From Maricaulis sp048270095 (GTDB lineage Bacteria > Pseudomonadota > Alphaproteobacteria > Caulobacterales > Maricaulaceae): DNA of 64,000 nt. Position 1 is the stretch's first letter, and each line of letters starts with the position of its first letter. Under the pieces are notes generated by a model that had not been told where the DNA came from, searched no databases, and was given only the letters and a program-made list of their open reading frames with translations. Below, one piece after another: positions 31,859 to 40,129 of the stretch. The stretch is taken from contig NZ_JBLWTL010000001.1 in assembly GCF_048270095.1 (NCBI RefSeq), positions 317,407 through 381,406 on the forward strand, given 5' to 3'. The position numbers and the translations under genes were made by a program.

Positions 31859-34342
31859 ATGACCGGACAGACCTTCCAGATCGTGACCCTGATCGTCACA
31901 CTCGGCGCCGTGGCGTTTGCCTTCGCAACAGGGATGTGGGCCTACCGGCTGACGGCGGGCGCGCGTGCTGCACAGACATTATGGCGCCGTCGCACCTCCG
32001 ACCTGGAAGACAAGATTGCCCGCGCTGACAGCGTATTCGGGGCCCATCCGGGCCTGGTGCTGGTCTGGGATGAGCCACCTTTCGACGAGTCCGACACAGG
32101 CTGGGGCCATCCGCGCATTTTTGGCTCGCCGGTGGCGCTGGCATCACTTCTGCGCTTTGCCGAAGCCAGTGACGGGCCTGATCCGGCCAGCACACTGATG
32201 GAAGGTCTCGCCGATTATGAAGCGCGCTCAGCCGGCGGTGGCGAGACCACATTGCGGCTTCGCTTCCAGGAGCTGATGCAGCAGGGCAGTCCTTTCTCCC
32301 TGACCATTTTGGGCCCGGGCGGGCGTTTTCTGGAAGTCGATGGCCGTGCGGCAGGGACGCAACTGGTCGTCTGGCTTTCGGATTCCACGATCCGTGGCCT
32401 GGAGGAATCCGGCGCGCGTGGCCGGGTTGAGGAGGCGCAACGTCTCGTCAGCAAGGATCCGATGGCCTTCCTCGACATGCTCGGCCGTGCCCCTTTCCCG
32501 GCCTGGCGCATGAATGCGACCGGCCGGCTGGAATGGGCCAATCAGGCCTATGTGAACGCAGTCGATGCCGAGACGATTGACGAGGTTCTTCAAAAACAGA
32601 CCACGCTCGATGCGGCGATGGCCGAACAGGCCGGCAAGGCGACCGCGAAGGCCGATGTTGTCGGCGATACACGCGTGATTGTTGTCGGCGGCCGGCGGCG
32701 GGCAATGCAATTCCTTGTTTTCCCGGTTTCTGGAGGCGCAGCCGGCTTTGCGCTCGACGTCACCGAAGGCGAGGATGCGAAGAGTGACCTGTCGCGGTTC
32801 CGGCGCGCTCATGATGAAACCCTGAACCATATGGCCGAAGCCGTGGTCGTGTTCGATCGTTCAAAACGGACATCCTTCCACAACACGGCTTTTTCGAAAT
32901 TGTTCAAGCTCGACGAAGCGTGGCTCAATGACCGTCCCGGGCACGGTCAATTGCTGGACCGTATGCGCGAAAAGCGCCTGCTCCCGGAACAGGCTGATTT
33001 CGCGGAGTGGAAGGCCAATGAGCTGGCTCGCTACGAGCTCGCCCCGGGCGATGAAACGCCGGACGAGCTGTGGCCGGTTCCAGATGGGCGTACCTTGCGC
33101 GTCGCCCGCCAGCGTCACCCGCTCGGTGGCCTGATGTTGATTTTCGAGGACAAGACCGACGAGTTGGCCTTGCGGGCCCGCTACAACACCTTGATCAATG
33201 TCCAGCGTGCAACGCTCGACAAATTGCATGAGGCCGTCGCTGTGTTTGGCGCCAATGGGCGTTTGCAGCTCAACAATAATGCCTTCGAGCAATTATGGGG
33301 TTTCGATGCTGATGAGCTCGACGGGCAGCCCGACTTCGAGACTGTCGCCGAGACCTGTGCGGCCCTGTTTGCTGACGACCGGGTGTGGAATGAGATCCGC
33401 GGCCGGGTCACGGACCCAAGCCCGCAGGCGCGCAAACAGGTCACGGGTGAAATGCATCGCTCGGATGATCGTGTGCTGACCTATCTGACCCGGCCCCTGC
33501 CCGATGGCGCGACCCTGATCTGTTGGGATGACGTCACTGACAGCCGCCGGATCGAAGAGGCTCTGCGTGAGCGCGCCGAGGCGCTGGAAACCTCCGAGCG
33601 CATCAAGACCGAATTCGTCGAGCATGTGAGCTATCAATTGCGTACGCCTCTGACGACGATTGGCGGCTATGCCGATCTGCTGGCCCAGGGCTTTGCCGGC
33701 GAGCTGACTGACCGCCAGAAAGAACCAATGGCGGCGATCCAGTCGGCCTCGTCCCACCTGGCCAAGCTGATCGATGATATTCTTGATGTGGCCGCGATTG
33801 ACGCCGGCCAGCTCGAGCTCGATCTCGGTGATGTCAATCTTGAGGACGTGGTCCGCGAAGCGGCCGAACTGGTCGCGGCCCGCGCTGATCATAATTCAGT
33901 CAAGCTGGATGTCCGCATCGAGGGCGATATCGGCCTGCTGCGCGCAGACCGCAACCGGCTCAAACAGGTGGCGATGAACCTTTTGTCCAATGCGCTGCGC
34001 CATGTGCAACCCGGCGGCGGCATTACGATTGGTGCCCGCCGGGAAAGCGATCAGCTCACCCTGTGGGTCAATGATAATGGCGAGGGGATCGCACCGGACA
34101 AGCAGGCCACTGTGTTCGATCGCTTCGCCCGCGGCGAGCGTGGCGGTGCCGGTCTGGGTCTGGCGCTGGTGAAGGATATCGCCCTGCTGCATGGCGGCTG
34201 GGTCGAGCTGAAATCAGAACCCGGCAAGGGCACGCTGGTCGCCTGCCATCTGCCGGCCGAGGCCCGTAGCCGGGCAACACCCAACGAGCTCGACCTCACC
34301 GGCGTCGCAAATGAGGACGACCGGGTGAGCTCGCAGAACTAG
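31859..34342 (+). CDS. divL: DivL-type cell-cycle pseudo-histidine kinase (tyrosine at the phospho-acceptor)
   Basis: 827 residues from the ATG at 31859 (AGGG upstream). One N-terminal membrane helix (about 8-30), then three PAS-like regions (about 220-310, 330-440, 450-560), a dimerisation helix and an HATPase domain with N-box MNLLSNALRHV and G-box NDNGEGIAPDK. The phospho-acceptor motif reads HVSYQLRTPL: the conserved His is Tyr592 and the following Glu is Gln. This is the signature of DivL of Caulobacter, which binds phosphorylated DivK and tunes the CckA kinase in cell-cycle control. It precedes tsaE-amgK-murU, an arrangement that I recall from Caulobacterales. Confidence 0.87.
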   Translation: MTGQTFQIVTLIVTLGAVAFAFATGMWAYRLTAGARAAQTLWRRRTSDLEDKIARADSVFGAHPGLVLVWDEPPFDESDTGWGHPRIFGSPVALASLLRFAEASDGPDPASTLMEGLADYEARSAGGGETTLRLRFQELMQQGSPFSLTILGPGGRFLEVDGRAAGTQLVVWLSDSTIRGLEESGARGRVEEAQRLVSKDPMAFLDMLGRAPFPAWRMNATGRLEWANQAYVNAVDAETIDEVLQKQTTLDAAMAEQAGKATAKADVVGDTRVIVVGGRRRAMQFLVFPVSGGAAGFALDVTEGEDAKSDLSRFRRAHDETLNHMAEAVVVFDRSKRTSFHNTAFSKLFKLDEAWLNDRPGHGQLLDRMREKRLLPEQADFAEWKANELARYELAPGDETPDELWPVPDGRTLRVARQRHPLGGLMLIFEDKTDELALRARYNTLINVQRATLDKLHEAVAVFGANGRLQLNNNAFEQLWGFDADELDGQPDFETVAETCAALFADDRVWNEIRGRVTDPSPQARKQVTGEMHRSDDRVLTYLTRPLPDGATLICWDDVTDSRRIEEALRERAEALETSERIKTEFVEHVSYQLRTPLTTIGGYADLLAQGFAGELTDRQKEPMAAIQSASSHLAKLIDDILDVAAIDAGQLELDLGDVNLEDVVREAAELVAARADHNSVKLDVRIEGDIGLLRADRNRLKQVAMNLLSNALRHVQPGGGITIGARRESDQLTLWVNDNGEGIAPDKQATVFDRFARGERGGAGLGLALVKDIALLHGGWVELKSEPGKGTLVACHLPAEARSRATPNELDLTGVANEDDRVSSQN

Positions 34343-34345
34343 CGC

Positions 34346-34365
34346 GGCGGCCCGATCGGGCCGCC
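34346..34365. terminator. Palindrome between convergent divL and ferredoxin genes
   Basis: GGCGGCCC at 34346-34353 pairs perfectly with GGGCCGCC at 34358-34365 around GATC. It falls in the 29 bp between the two stop codons. There is no T-run on either side, so a terminator function is uncertain. Confidence 0.4.
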
Positions 34366-34371
34366 AACCGG

Positions 34372-34692
34372 TTAGCCCTGGTGTTTCGGCATCCGGACGA
34401 TCAGCCCGTCCAGTTCTTCAGTGACCTTGATCTGGCAGGACAGGCGCGAGGTTTCGGTGACGCCGTCGGCGAAGTCGAGCATGGAGTCTTCCATCGCTTC
34501 GCGTGAACCGGTTTTGTCGAACCAGGCCTGGTCGACAAAGACATGGCAGGTGGCGCAGGCACAGGCCCCGCCGCAATCGGCATCAATGCCGGGAACCATG
34601 TTGCGGACCGCGCCCTCCATGACGGTCAACCCAGTGGCGACCTCAATGCTGTGCTCGGTTCCGTTGTGCTCGATATAGGTAATCTTGGCCAT
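34372..34692 (-). CDS. 2Fe-2S ferredoxin (adrenodoxin type)
   Basis: 106 residues from the ATG at 34692 (GGAGCG upstream). Cys40, Cys46, Cys49 and Cys86 give the C-x5-C-x2-C-x36-C pattern of vertebrate-type/adrenodoxin-like [2Fe-2S] ferredoxins, with the flanking DADCGGACACATCHVF loop. In bacteria such ferredoxins serve Fe-S assembly or cytochrome P450 and hydroxylase systems; no partner is adjacent, so its client is unknown. The gene is convergent with divL and divergent from tsaE. Confidence 0.93.
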   Translation of the reverse strand: MAKITYIEHNGTEHSIEVATGLTVMEGAVRNMVPGIDADCGGACACATCHVFVDQAWFDKTGSREAMEDSMLDFADGVTETSRLSCQIKVTEELDGLIVRMPKHQG

Positions 34693-34796
34693 GCGACGCT
34701 CCGGTTCTATGGGTTGGAAATGAACAGCGTTCACTGCGATGTCAAGATTCAGCTTCACCGCTTGCCGTCGCTGCCGCGCTTCGTTAAGCGCGAGGC

Positions 34797-35264
34797 ATGA
34801 GCCATTCGCGCCACCTCCCGCTGACTGATCTCGCCGATACTACGGCGCTGGGCGATCGTCTCGCCGGCTTGCTGGTGGCGGGCGATATCGTCTGTCTGTC
34901 TGGCGATCTCGGGGCCGGAAAGACGACCCTGGCGCGCCAGGTGATCGCCAATATGTGCGGCGTCGACGATGCCCCGAGCCCGACCTACACCATTGTCCAG
35001 GTCTATGAGACCGGCGCTTCCGTCGCGCTCTGGCATGTTGATCTCTACCGCATCGAAGAGCCGGGCGAACTGGAACAGCTCGGGCTGGATGACGCCTTCG
35101 ATGATGCCATCACACTGATTGAATGGCCGGAACGGCTTGAAGACAGCCTCCCCGGCGACCGGCTGGAAATTTCCATAGCCATCACCGGCGCGGGCGTGGA
35201 CACTGTCCGGGAAGCCCGGATAACAGGGTTTGGAAGCTGGGAGAGCCGCGTTGATGAATTCTGA
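34797..35264 (+). CDS. tsaE: tRNA t6A threonylcarbamoyladenosine biosynthesis ATPase TsaE
   Basis: 155 residues with the Walker A GDLGAGKTT (residues 36-44) and the PSPTYTIVQVYE and WHVDLYRIEEPGELEQLGLDD motifs that define TsaE, the ATPase that works with TsaB and TsaD to make t6A37 in ANN-decoding tRNAs. First gene of the overlapping set tsaE-amgK-murU-addB-addA: amgK starts at 35254, inside its last codons. Confidence 0.96.
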   Translation: MSHSRHLPLTDLADTTALGDRLAGLLVAGDIVCLSGDLGAGKTTLARQVIANMCGVDDAPSPTYTIVQVYETGASVALWHVDLYRIEEPGELEQLGLDDAFDDAITLIEWPERLEDSLPGDRLEISIAITGAGVDTVREARITGFGSWESRVDEF

Positions 35265-36351
35265 CCGCGCCACTGCGCGCGCAGCCTTTCTTGACCGGGC
35301 CGGATGGGCCGGCGCCGAGATTGCGCCGCTGCCCGGCGATGCCTCCACTCGACAATATTTTCGCCTGTCCAGGCAGGGAGAGCCGGCAATGCTGATGGAT
35401 GCACCGGCGCGCGCTGAAGCGCCGACCTGTCCGCAAGGCGCCACGCCGGAGCAGCGCGCCGCATTGGGATATAACGCCCAGGCCCGGCTGGCCGGTTCCA
35501 ATCCGACGGCCTTCGCCGGGCTGGCGAGCGCGCTGGTCGAACGCGGCTTTTCCGCCCCGCGCATCCTGGCCAGCGACCCCGACCAGGGATTTCTCCTGCT
35601 CGAGGACCTGGGCGATGCACTCTATGCCCGCCTCTTGCCTGGCCAGATGCATGAAGGCCGTTTGTATTCCGAAGCGGTCGACGCGCTGGCCGCGATCTAC
35701 CGCGCGTCCTTCTCCGACCGGGTCACACTGGACGGCCAGGAATGGCCACTTCTGCCTTATGACGCTGTCGCTTTGGCGGCCGAAGCCGATCTTTTCCTCG
35801 ACTGGTTCGCTGCACAACATGCCGGCCTGACGATCAGCGAGAGCGCCCGCGCGGATTGGGGGCAGATCTGGGAACAGGCTTTCCGGCGGCTGGACAGCTG
35901 CGCGCCGGGCCTCGTGCTGCGTGATTTCCATGCCGAGAACCTGATCCACCTGCCCGAGCGCGAAGGCCATGCCCGCGTTGGCCTGCTCGATTTCCAGGAT
36001 GCCCTGATCGGCCATCCCGCCTATGATCTCGTCTCGCTGATCGAAGATGCGCGCCGCAGTGTTGATCACAATCTGGCGATCCCCCTGAAGGCCCGCTTCG
36101 TCGAGAAGGCCGGGATTGAGGATGCGGCTGGCTTTGACGCGGCCTATGCGGTGCTCGGTGCGCAGCGCAATGCGAAAATTCTCGGTATTTTCGTGCGCCT
36201 CGCAAAGCGCGACGGCAAGCAGCGCTATCTCGACCTGTTGCCACGCGTTGCCCGCCATTATGTGTCCAACCTGCAGCACCCGGCCCTGATGCCCTTGCTG
36301 ATGTGGACCAAGACGCATGCGCCGTCAGTCTTTGCGGAAGCCCACAAATGA
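35254..36351 (+). CDS. amgK: N-acetylmuramate/N-acetylglucosamine kinase AmgK-like (aminoglycoside phosphotransferase fold)
   Basis: 365 residues from the ATG at 35254, preceded by GGGAGAG; the in-frame TTG at 35230 lies deeper in tsaE and is less likely. The kinase-like fold shows GDASTRQYFRL near residue 28, FLLLEDLGDALY, the catalytic-loop VLRDFHAENLIHL and the metal site GLLDFQDALIGHPAYDLVSL. AmgK phosphorylates MurNAc at the anomeric carbon and feeds MurU in the peptidoglycan recycling bypass that skips GlmM and MurA. Overlaps murU by 4 bp, which supports this role rather than antibiotic resistance. Confidence 0.9.
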   Translation: MNSDRATARAAFLDRAGWAGAEIAPLPGDASTRQYFRLSRQGEPAMLMDAPARAEAPTCPQGATPEQRAALGYNAQARLAGSNPTAFAGLASALVERGFSAPRILASDPDQGFLLLEDLGDALYARLLPGQMHEGRLYSEAVDALAAIYRASFSDRVTLDGQEWPLLPYDAVALAAEADLFLDWFAAQHAGLTISESARADWGQIWEQAFRRLDSCAPGLVLRDFHAENLIHLPEREGHARVGLLDFQDALIGHPAYDLVSLIEDARRSVDHNLAIPLKARFVEKAGIEDAAGFDAAYAVLGAQRNAKILGIFVRLAKRDGKQRYLDLLPRVARHYVSNLQHPALMPLLMWTKTHAPSVFAEAHK

Positions 36352-37061
36352 CGCGGATCTCGACGGGTATGGCGCTGGCCGCCGGGTTGGGAACGAGGAT
36401 GCGGCCGCTCACCAATGACCGGCCCAAGGCACTGGTCGAAGTTGGCGGCAAGGTCTTGCTCGATTGGGCGCTGGAACGGTTCGAGGCAGCGGGTGTGCAG
36501 CGGACCATCATCAATGTGCACCATTTTGCGGATGCGATGGAGGCTCATATCCAGGCCCACCCGCGCAATGAAAGCCTGACAATCTCCGACGAGCGCGATT
36601 GCGTGCTGGAAACCGGCGGCGGTGTCGTCAAGGCGTTGCCGTTGCTGGGTGATGATCCGGTCTTCATCTCCAATATCGACGCCATCTGGGTAGATGGGCC
36701 GGAGCCCGAGCTCGACCGGATGCGCGACGTCTGGGATGCGGAGCGGATGGATGTCCTGCTCTTGCTGGCGCCGATGCAGGCCGTGCTCGGTTTCGACGGA
36801 GCGGGCGACTTCTTCCTCGGCGATGACGGCCGCGTTGCCTGGCGCGGCGAGGCGGCGACGGCGCCGTTCGCCTATGCTGGCGTCCAGATCATGAAGCCAT
36901 CAATCATGGCGGGCCGGAGTGAGGCGCGCTTCTCGATGACCGAAATCTGGCGCGATCTGGTGCCCCGGGGCCGCGTCTTCGGTCTGCCCATGCAAAGTTT
37001 CTGGATGCATGTCGGTGACCCGCAAGCGGTCGCCGCGGCCGAGGCGCGTCTGGCGAGGTGA
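36348..37061 (+). CDS. murU: N-acetylmuramate-1-phosphate uridylyltransferase MurU
   Basis: 237 residues with the nucleotidyltransferase N-terminus ALAAGLGTRMRPLTNDRPKALVEVGG, NIDAIWVDGPEP and the C-terminal WMHVGDPQAV. MurU makes UDP-MurNAc from MurNAc-1-phosphate. ATGA overlap with amgK and GTGA overlap with addB place it inside a tightly packed operon that joins peptidoglycan recycling to DNA repair. Confidence 0.92.
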   Translation: MTRISTGMALAAGLGTRMRPLTNDRPKALVEVGGKVLLDWALERFEAAGVQRTIINVHHFADAMEAHIQAHPRNESLTISDERDCVLETGGGVVKALPLLGDDPVFISNIDAIWVDGPEPELDRMRDVWDAERMDVLLLLAPMQAVLGFDGAGDFFLGDDGRVAWRGEAATAPFAYAGVQIMKPSIMAGRSEARFSMTEIWRDLVPRGRVFGLPMQSFWMHVGDPQAVAAAEARLAR

Positions 37062-40000
37062 GCGAGAGCCTGTTCGATACGCCGGCTCCGCGCCTCTTCA
37101 CCCTGCCGCCCCAGGCCGACTTCCTGCGATCCATCGCCCGCCGCCTGCGGCTTGAATTCAATGTCGAGACCCATCCCGACGCCTTGACCCGTGTCCTGAT
37201 CCTGACCCCGACCCGGCGCGCCGCCAAGGCTCTGGGAGACGCCTTCGCGGAGGAGGCGGGCAATGGGGTTGCCCTGCTGCCGATGATCCGTCCGCTCGGT
37301 GATATTGATGTCGACGACCCTCCGTTTGAACCGGGCGAACTGGCCGGCATCGCGCCGCCAGCCGTGTCCGCATCGCGCCGCCGCTTCGAGCTGGCGCGTC
37401 TGATCCTGGCCAAGGAAGCGGCACTGGGACGCGAGATCGGGATTGGCGGAGCGCTGGCTCTGGCTGAGCCGCTCGGTGCCCTGCTCGATGATCTGGCGAC
37501 CGAGGATGTGACGGATTTGTCCGTCCTCGATGAGGCGCTGCAGGAGCATTTGCCGGCCGACCGCCGTGAAGCGGTCGAATTCCTCAATATCGTCGGCACG
37601 ATATGGCCGATGCGGCTGAAAGAACTCGGCCTGGTCGATAGTGCGTCGCGGCGCTCGATCGTGTTGGGTGCCTTGGTTGAGCGCTGGGATCGACAAGCGC
37701 CATCGCATCCGGTTCTGGTTGTCGGGTCGACCGGTTCAATTCCGGCGGCGCGCGATGTGATGCGCTGCGTCGCGCAATTGCCTCAGGGCGCGGTGGTCCT
37801 GCCCGGTTTCGACTGGGACGCCGATGACAAGGCCTGGGAGCATATTGACGATTCCCACCCGCAATGGGCGATGCAGGCGTTCGTCAATGATTTCGGGATT
37901 CATCGCAAACAGGTCCGGCAATGGCCAGGCTCGGCGGAAGAGGCACCCGCGCGGGCCCGTCGCCGTGTCATCGCCGAATCCCTGCGCCCGGCGAAGGCCA
38001 CCGATGACTGGCTCGATCGCGTCGAGCAGCTCAAACAGCAATATGGCGACGACTACTTCGCCCGCGGCCTGGATGGCCTCTCCCTGATCGAGGCGCCTGA
38101 TCTTCTGGCCGAAGCGCGCATCTGCGCACTCCTGCTGCGCGAAACCCTCGATACGCCGGGCAAGACCGCCATTCTGGTGACGCCGGATCGCGGCCTGGCC
38201 CGGCGCGTCGCGGCCGAGATGGACCGGTTCGGTGTCCGGCTCGATGATTCCGGCGGCGCAGCGCTGTCGGAGACCCATGCCGGGGCCTTCCTCTTGCGCC
38301 TGCTCGATGTTGCCGAGGATCCGGGCAGTGTCGTGGCCCTGTCGGCGCTTTGGGGGTCACCCTTGTTTGCCGCCGGGCTCGAGCGCGGCCTGGTGCATGG
38401 CGTGCTCGGCAAGTTCGAGGCGGAAGCCTTGCGCGGTGTCAGGCCGGGGCGTGATCTGGCTGCGGTGCGTGCGCGCCTGGATGGAAAATATGTCGATCTG
38501 TTCGATGATGACCGCGCGGCGATTGAAACCATCCTGACTCAGATGCAGGCCGCGATGGCGCCGCTCGAGCCGGACGAGGCGCTACCTGCAGCCGTCTGGG
38601 CCGAACGCCATGCCCGCGCCGCCGAGGCGCTGGCCTCGAGCGCCGGGCGTGAGGGGGCGGTCCGGCTCTGGGCCGGCGAGGGCGGCGATGCGGCGGCTGG
38701 TGTGCTGCGCGAATTACTCGGTGAGACCGAAAGCCTGCCACCGATGCGTCTGTTTGAATATGCCGGCGCGTTTCGCGAGTTGGTACGCGCGCGCCGCGTG
38801 CCACCGCGTCTGGGCGTGCACCCACGTCTGCAAGTGCTCGGCCCGCTCGAAGCGCGCCTGATTGGCGCCGACCGGATTGTGCTGGCGGGCCTGAATGAGG
38901 GTGTCTGGCCTGCCGGGCTGGGAGTGGACCCCTGGCTCTCTGCGGGCATGCGCAGGGTTCTTGAACTGGGCGCACCGGAACGCCGCCATGGTCTCGCCGC
39001 GCATGATTTCGCCCAGCTCGCCTGCGGCGCCGAAGTCTTTCTGACCCGTGCCACCAAGGCTGATGGCGCGCCGACGGTGGCCTCGCGCTGGGTCTGGCGG
39101 CTCAAGACGCTGGTTGAGGGCGCGATGGGCCGTGATGCGGCTGCCAGGGCGCTGGAGCCGGCCGAGCCCTATGCCGCCATTGCCCGTGACCTCAACGCGC
39201 CCGGCCTCGGTCCGAAGCCAGCGCCCAAGCCGGAGCCGAGGCCGCCCGTTAGCGCACGGCCGCGAGGTCTGTCGATTACCGAGATCCGCACCTGGGTGCG
39301 CGACCCGTATTCCATTTATGCCCGTCGGATTCTCGGCATCAACCGGCTCGACCCGGCGGATATGCCCATCGGGCCGCGCGAGCGGGGCACGGCCTTGCAC
39401 GACGCGTTGCAGGAAGCCTTCGAGAACTGGCTGGAGGTGTTGCCCGAAGATGCCGAGGCGCAATTGGTCGAGGTCTCGCGCCGGCATCTGGTCAAGGCCG
39501 GGTTTGCGCCGGAGGAAATGGTCGTCGAAGTGCCGCGCTTTGCGCGCGCTGCGCGCTGGCTGGTGGGCTGGGAGCGCGCCCGCCGCGCCGAAGGCATCAC
39601 AATCGCCAAGCTGGAAATCAAGGGTGAGCTGACGCTCGATGTGCCGGGCGGCAACTGGGTGTTGAATGGCCGCTCTGACCGTTTCGACCGGCACGGCGAT
39701 GGCCGTATCGACATCATTGACTACAAGACCGGGGGCGCCGCCGCGCCGAAGGAAGTGGCCTCCGGTTTCGATCCGCAATTGCCGCTGACAGCCGCGATGG
39801 CGCGCGAGATTGGCGCGTTCAAGGATTTCTCCGGCGAACCGGCCGGGCTTTACTATGTGCGCCTGCCTGGCAACGCCAAGGGCGGTGAAGAAACCCGGAT
39901 CGACGAGGCCGGGCCGGCCAAATCGCCCACGCCGACCGCTGCCGAAATGGCGGACCAGGCGATCGCTGACCTGCGTGAATGGATCAACCGTTTCGACAAT

Positions 40001-40129
40001 GAGGCAGAGCCCTATCTCTCTCAGCCTCGCGCGAAATACGTCAATGATTATGGTGATTACGATCATCTCGCGCGGCGCGGTGAATGGGCCAGTGCGCCCG
40101 GTGGCAGCGATGAGGGCGGCGAGACATGA
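37058..40129 (+). CDS. addB: AddB subunit of the AddAB helicase-nuclease
   Basis: 1023 residues from a GTG overlapping the murU stop. The protein lacks a canonical active Walker A (as in alphaproteobacterial AddB) but carries the C-terminal RecB-family nuclease domain with DIIDYKTGG near residue 887 and the preceding MPIGPRERGTALHDALQEAF region. AddAB processes double-strand breaks to load RecA and recognises Chi-like sites; it replaces RecBCD in this group. Its stop overlaps the addA start (ATGA). Length is normal. Confidence 0.94.
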   Translation: MSESLFDTPAPRLFTLPPQADFLRSIARRLRLEFNVETHPDALTRVLILTPTRRAAKALGDAFAEEAGNGVALLPMIRPLGDIDVDDPPFEPGELAGIAPPAVSASRRRFELARLILAKEAALGREIGIGGALALAEPLGALLDDLATEDVTDLSVLDEALQEHLPADRREAVEFLNIVGTIWPMRLKELGLVDSASRRSIVLGALVERWDRQAPSHPVLVVGSTGSIPAARDVMRCVAQLPQGAVVLPGFDWDADDKAWEHIDDSHPQWAMQAFVNDFGIHRKQVRQWPGSAEEAPARARRRVIAESLRPAKATDDWLDRVEQLKQQYGDDYFARGLDGLSLIEAPDLLAEARICALLLRETLDTPGKTAILVTPDRGLARRVAAEMDRFGVRLDDSGGAALSETHAGAFLLRLLDVAEDPGSVVALSALWGSPLFAAGLERGLVHGVLGKFEAEALRGVRPGRDLAAVRARLDGKYVDLFDDDRAAIETILTQMQAAMAPLEPDEALPAAVWAERHARAAEALASSAGREGAVRLWAGEGGDAAAGVLRELLGETESLPPMRLFEYAGAFRELVRARRVPPRLGVHPRLQVLGPLEARLIGADRIVLAGLNEGVWPAGLGVDPWLSAGMRRVLELGAPERRHGLAAHDFAQLACGAEVFLTRATKADGAPTVASRWVWRLKTLVEGAMGRDAAARALEPAEPYAAIARDLNAPGLGPKPAPKPEPRPPVSARPRGLSITEIRTWVRDPYSIYARRILGINRLDPADMPIGPRERGTALHDALQEAFENWLEVLPEDAEAQLVEVSRRHLVKAGFAPEEMVVEVPRFARAARWLVGWERARRAEGITIAKLEIKGELTLDVPGGNWVLNGRSDRFDRHGDGRIDIIDYKTGGAAAPKEVASGFDPQLPLTAAMAREIGAFKDFSGEPAGLYYVRLPGNAKGGEETRIDEAGPAKSPTPTAAEMADQAIADLREWINRFDNEAEPYLSQPRAKYVNDYGDYDHLARRGEWASAPGGSDEGGET

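Noticed and set aside
37158..37424. Minus-strand ORF antisense to addB
   Set aside because: Shadow ORF in high-GC coding DNA; the plus frame encodes the full AddB.
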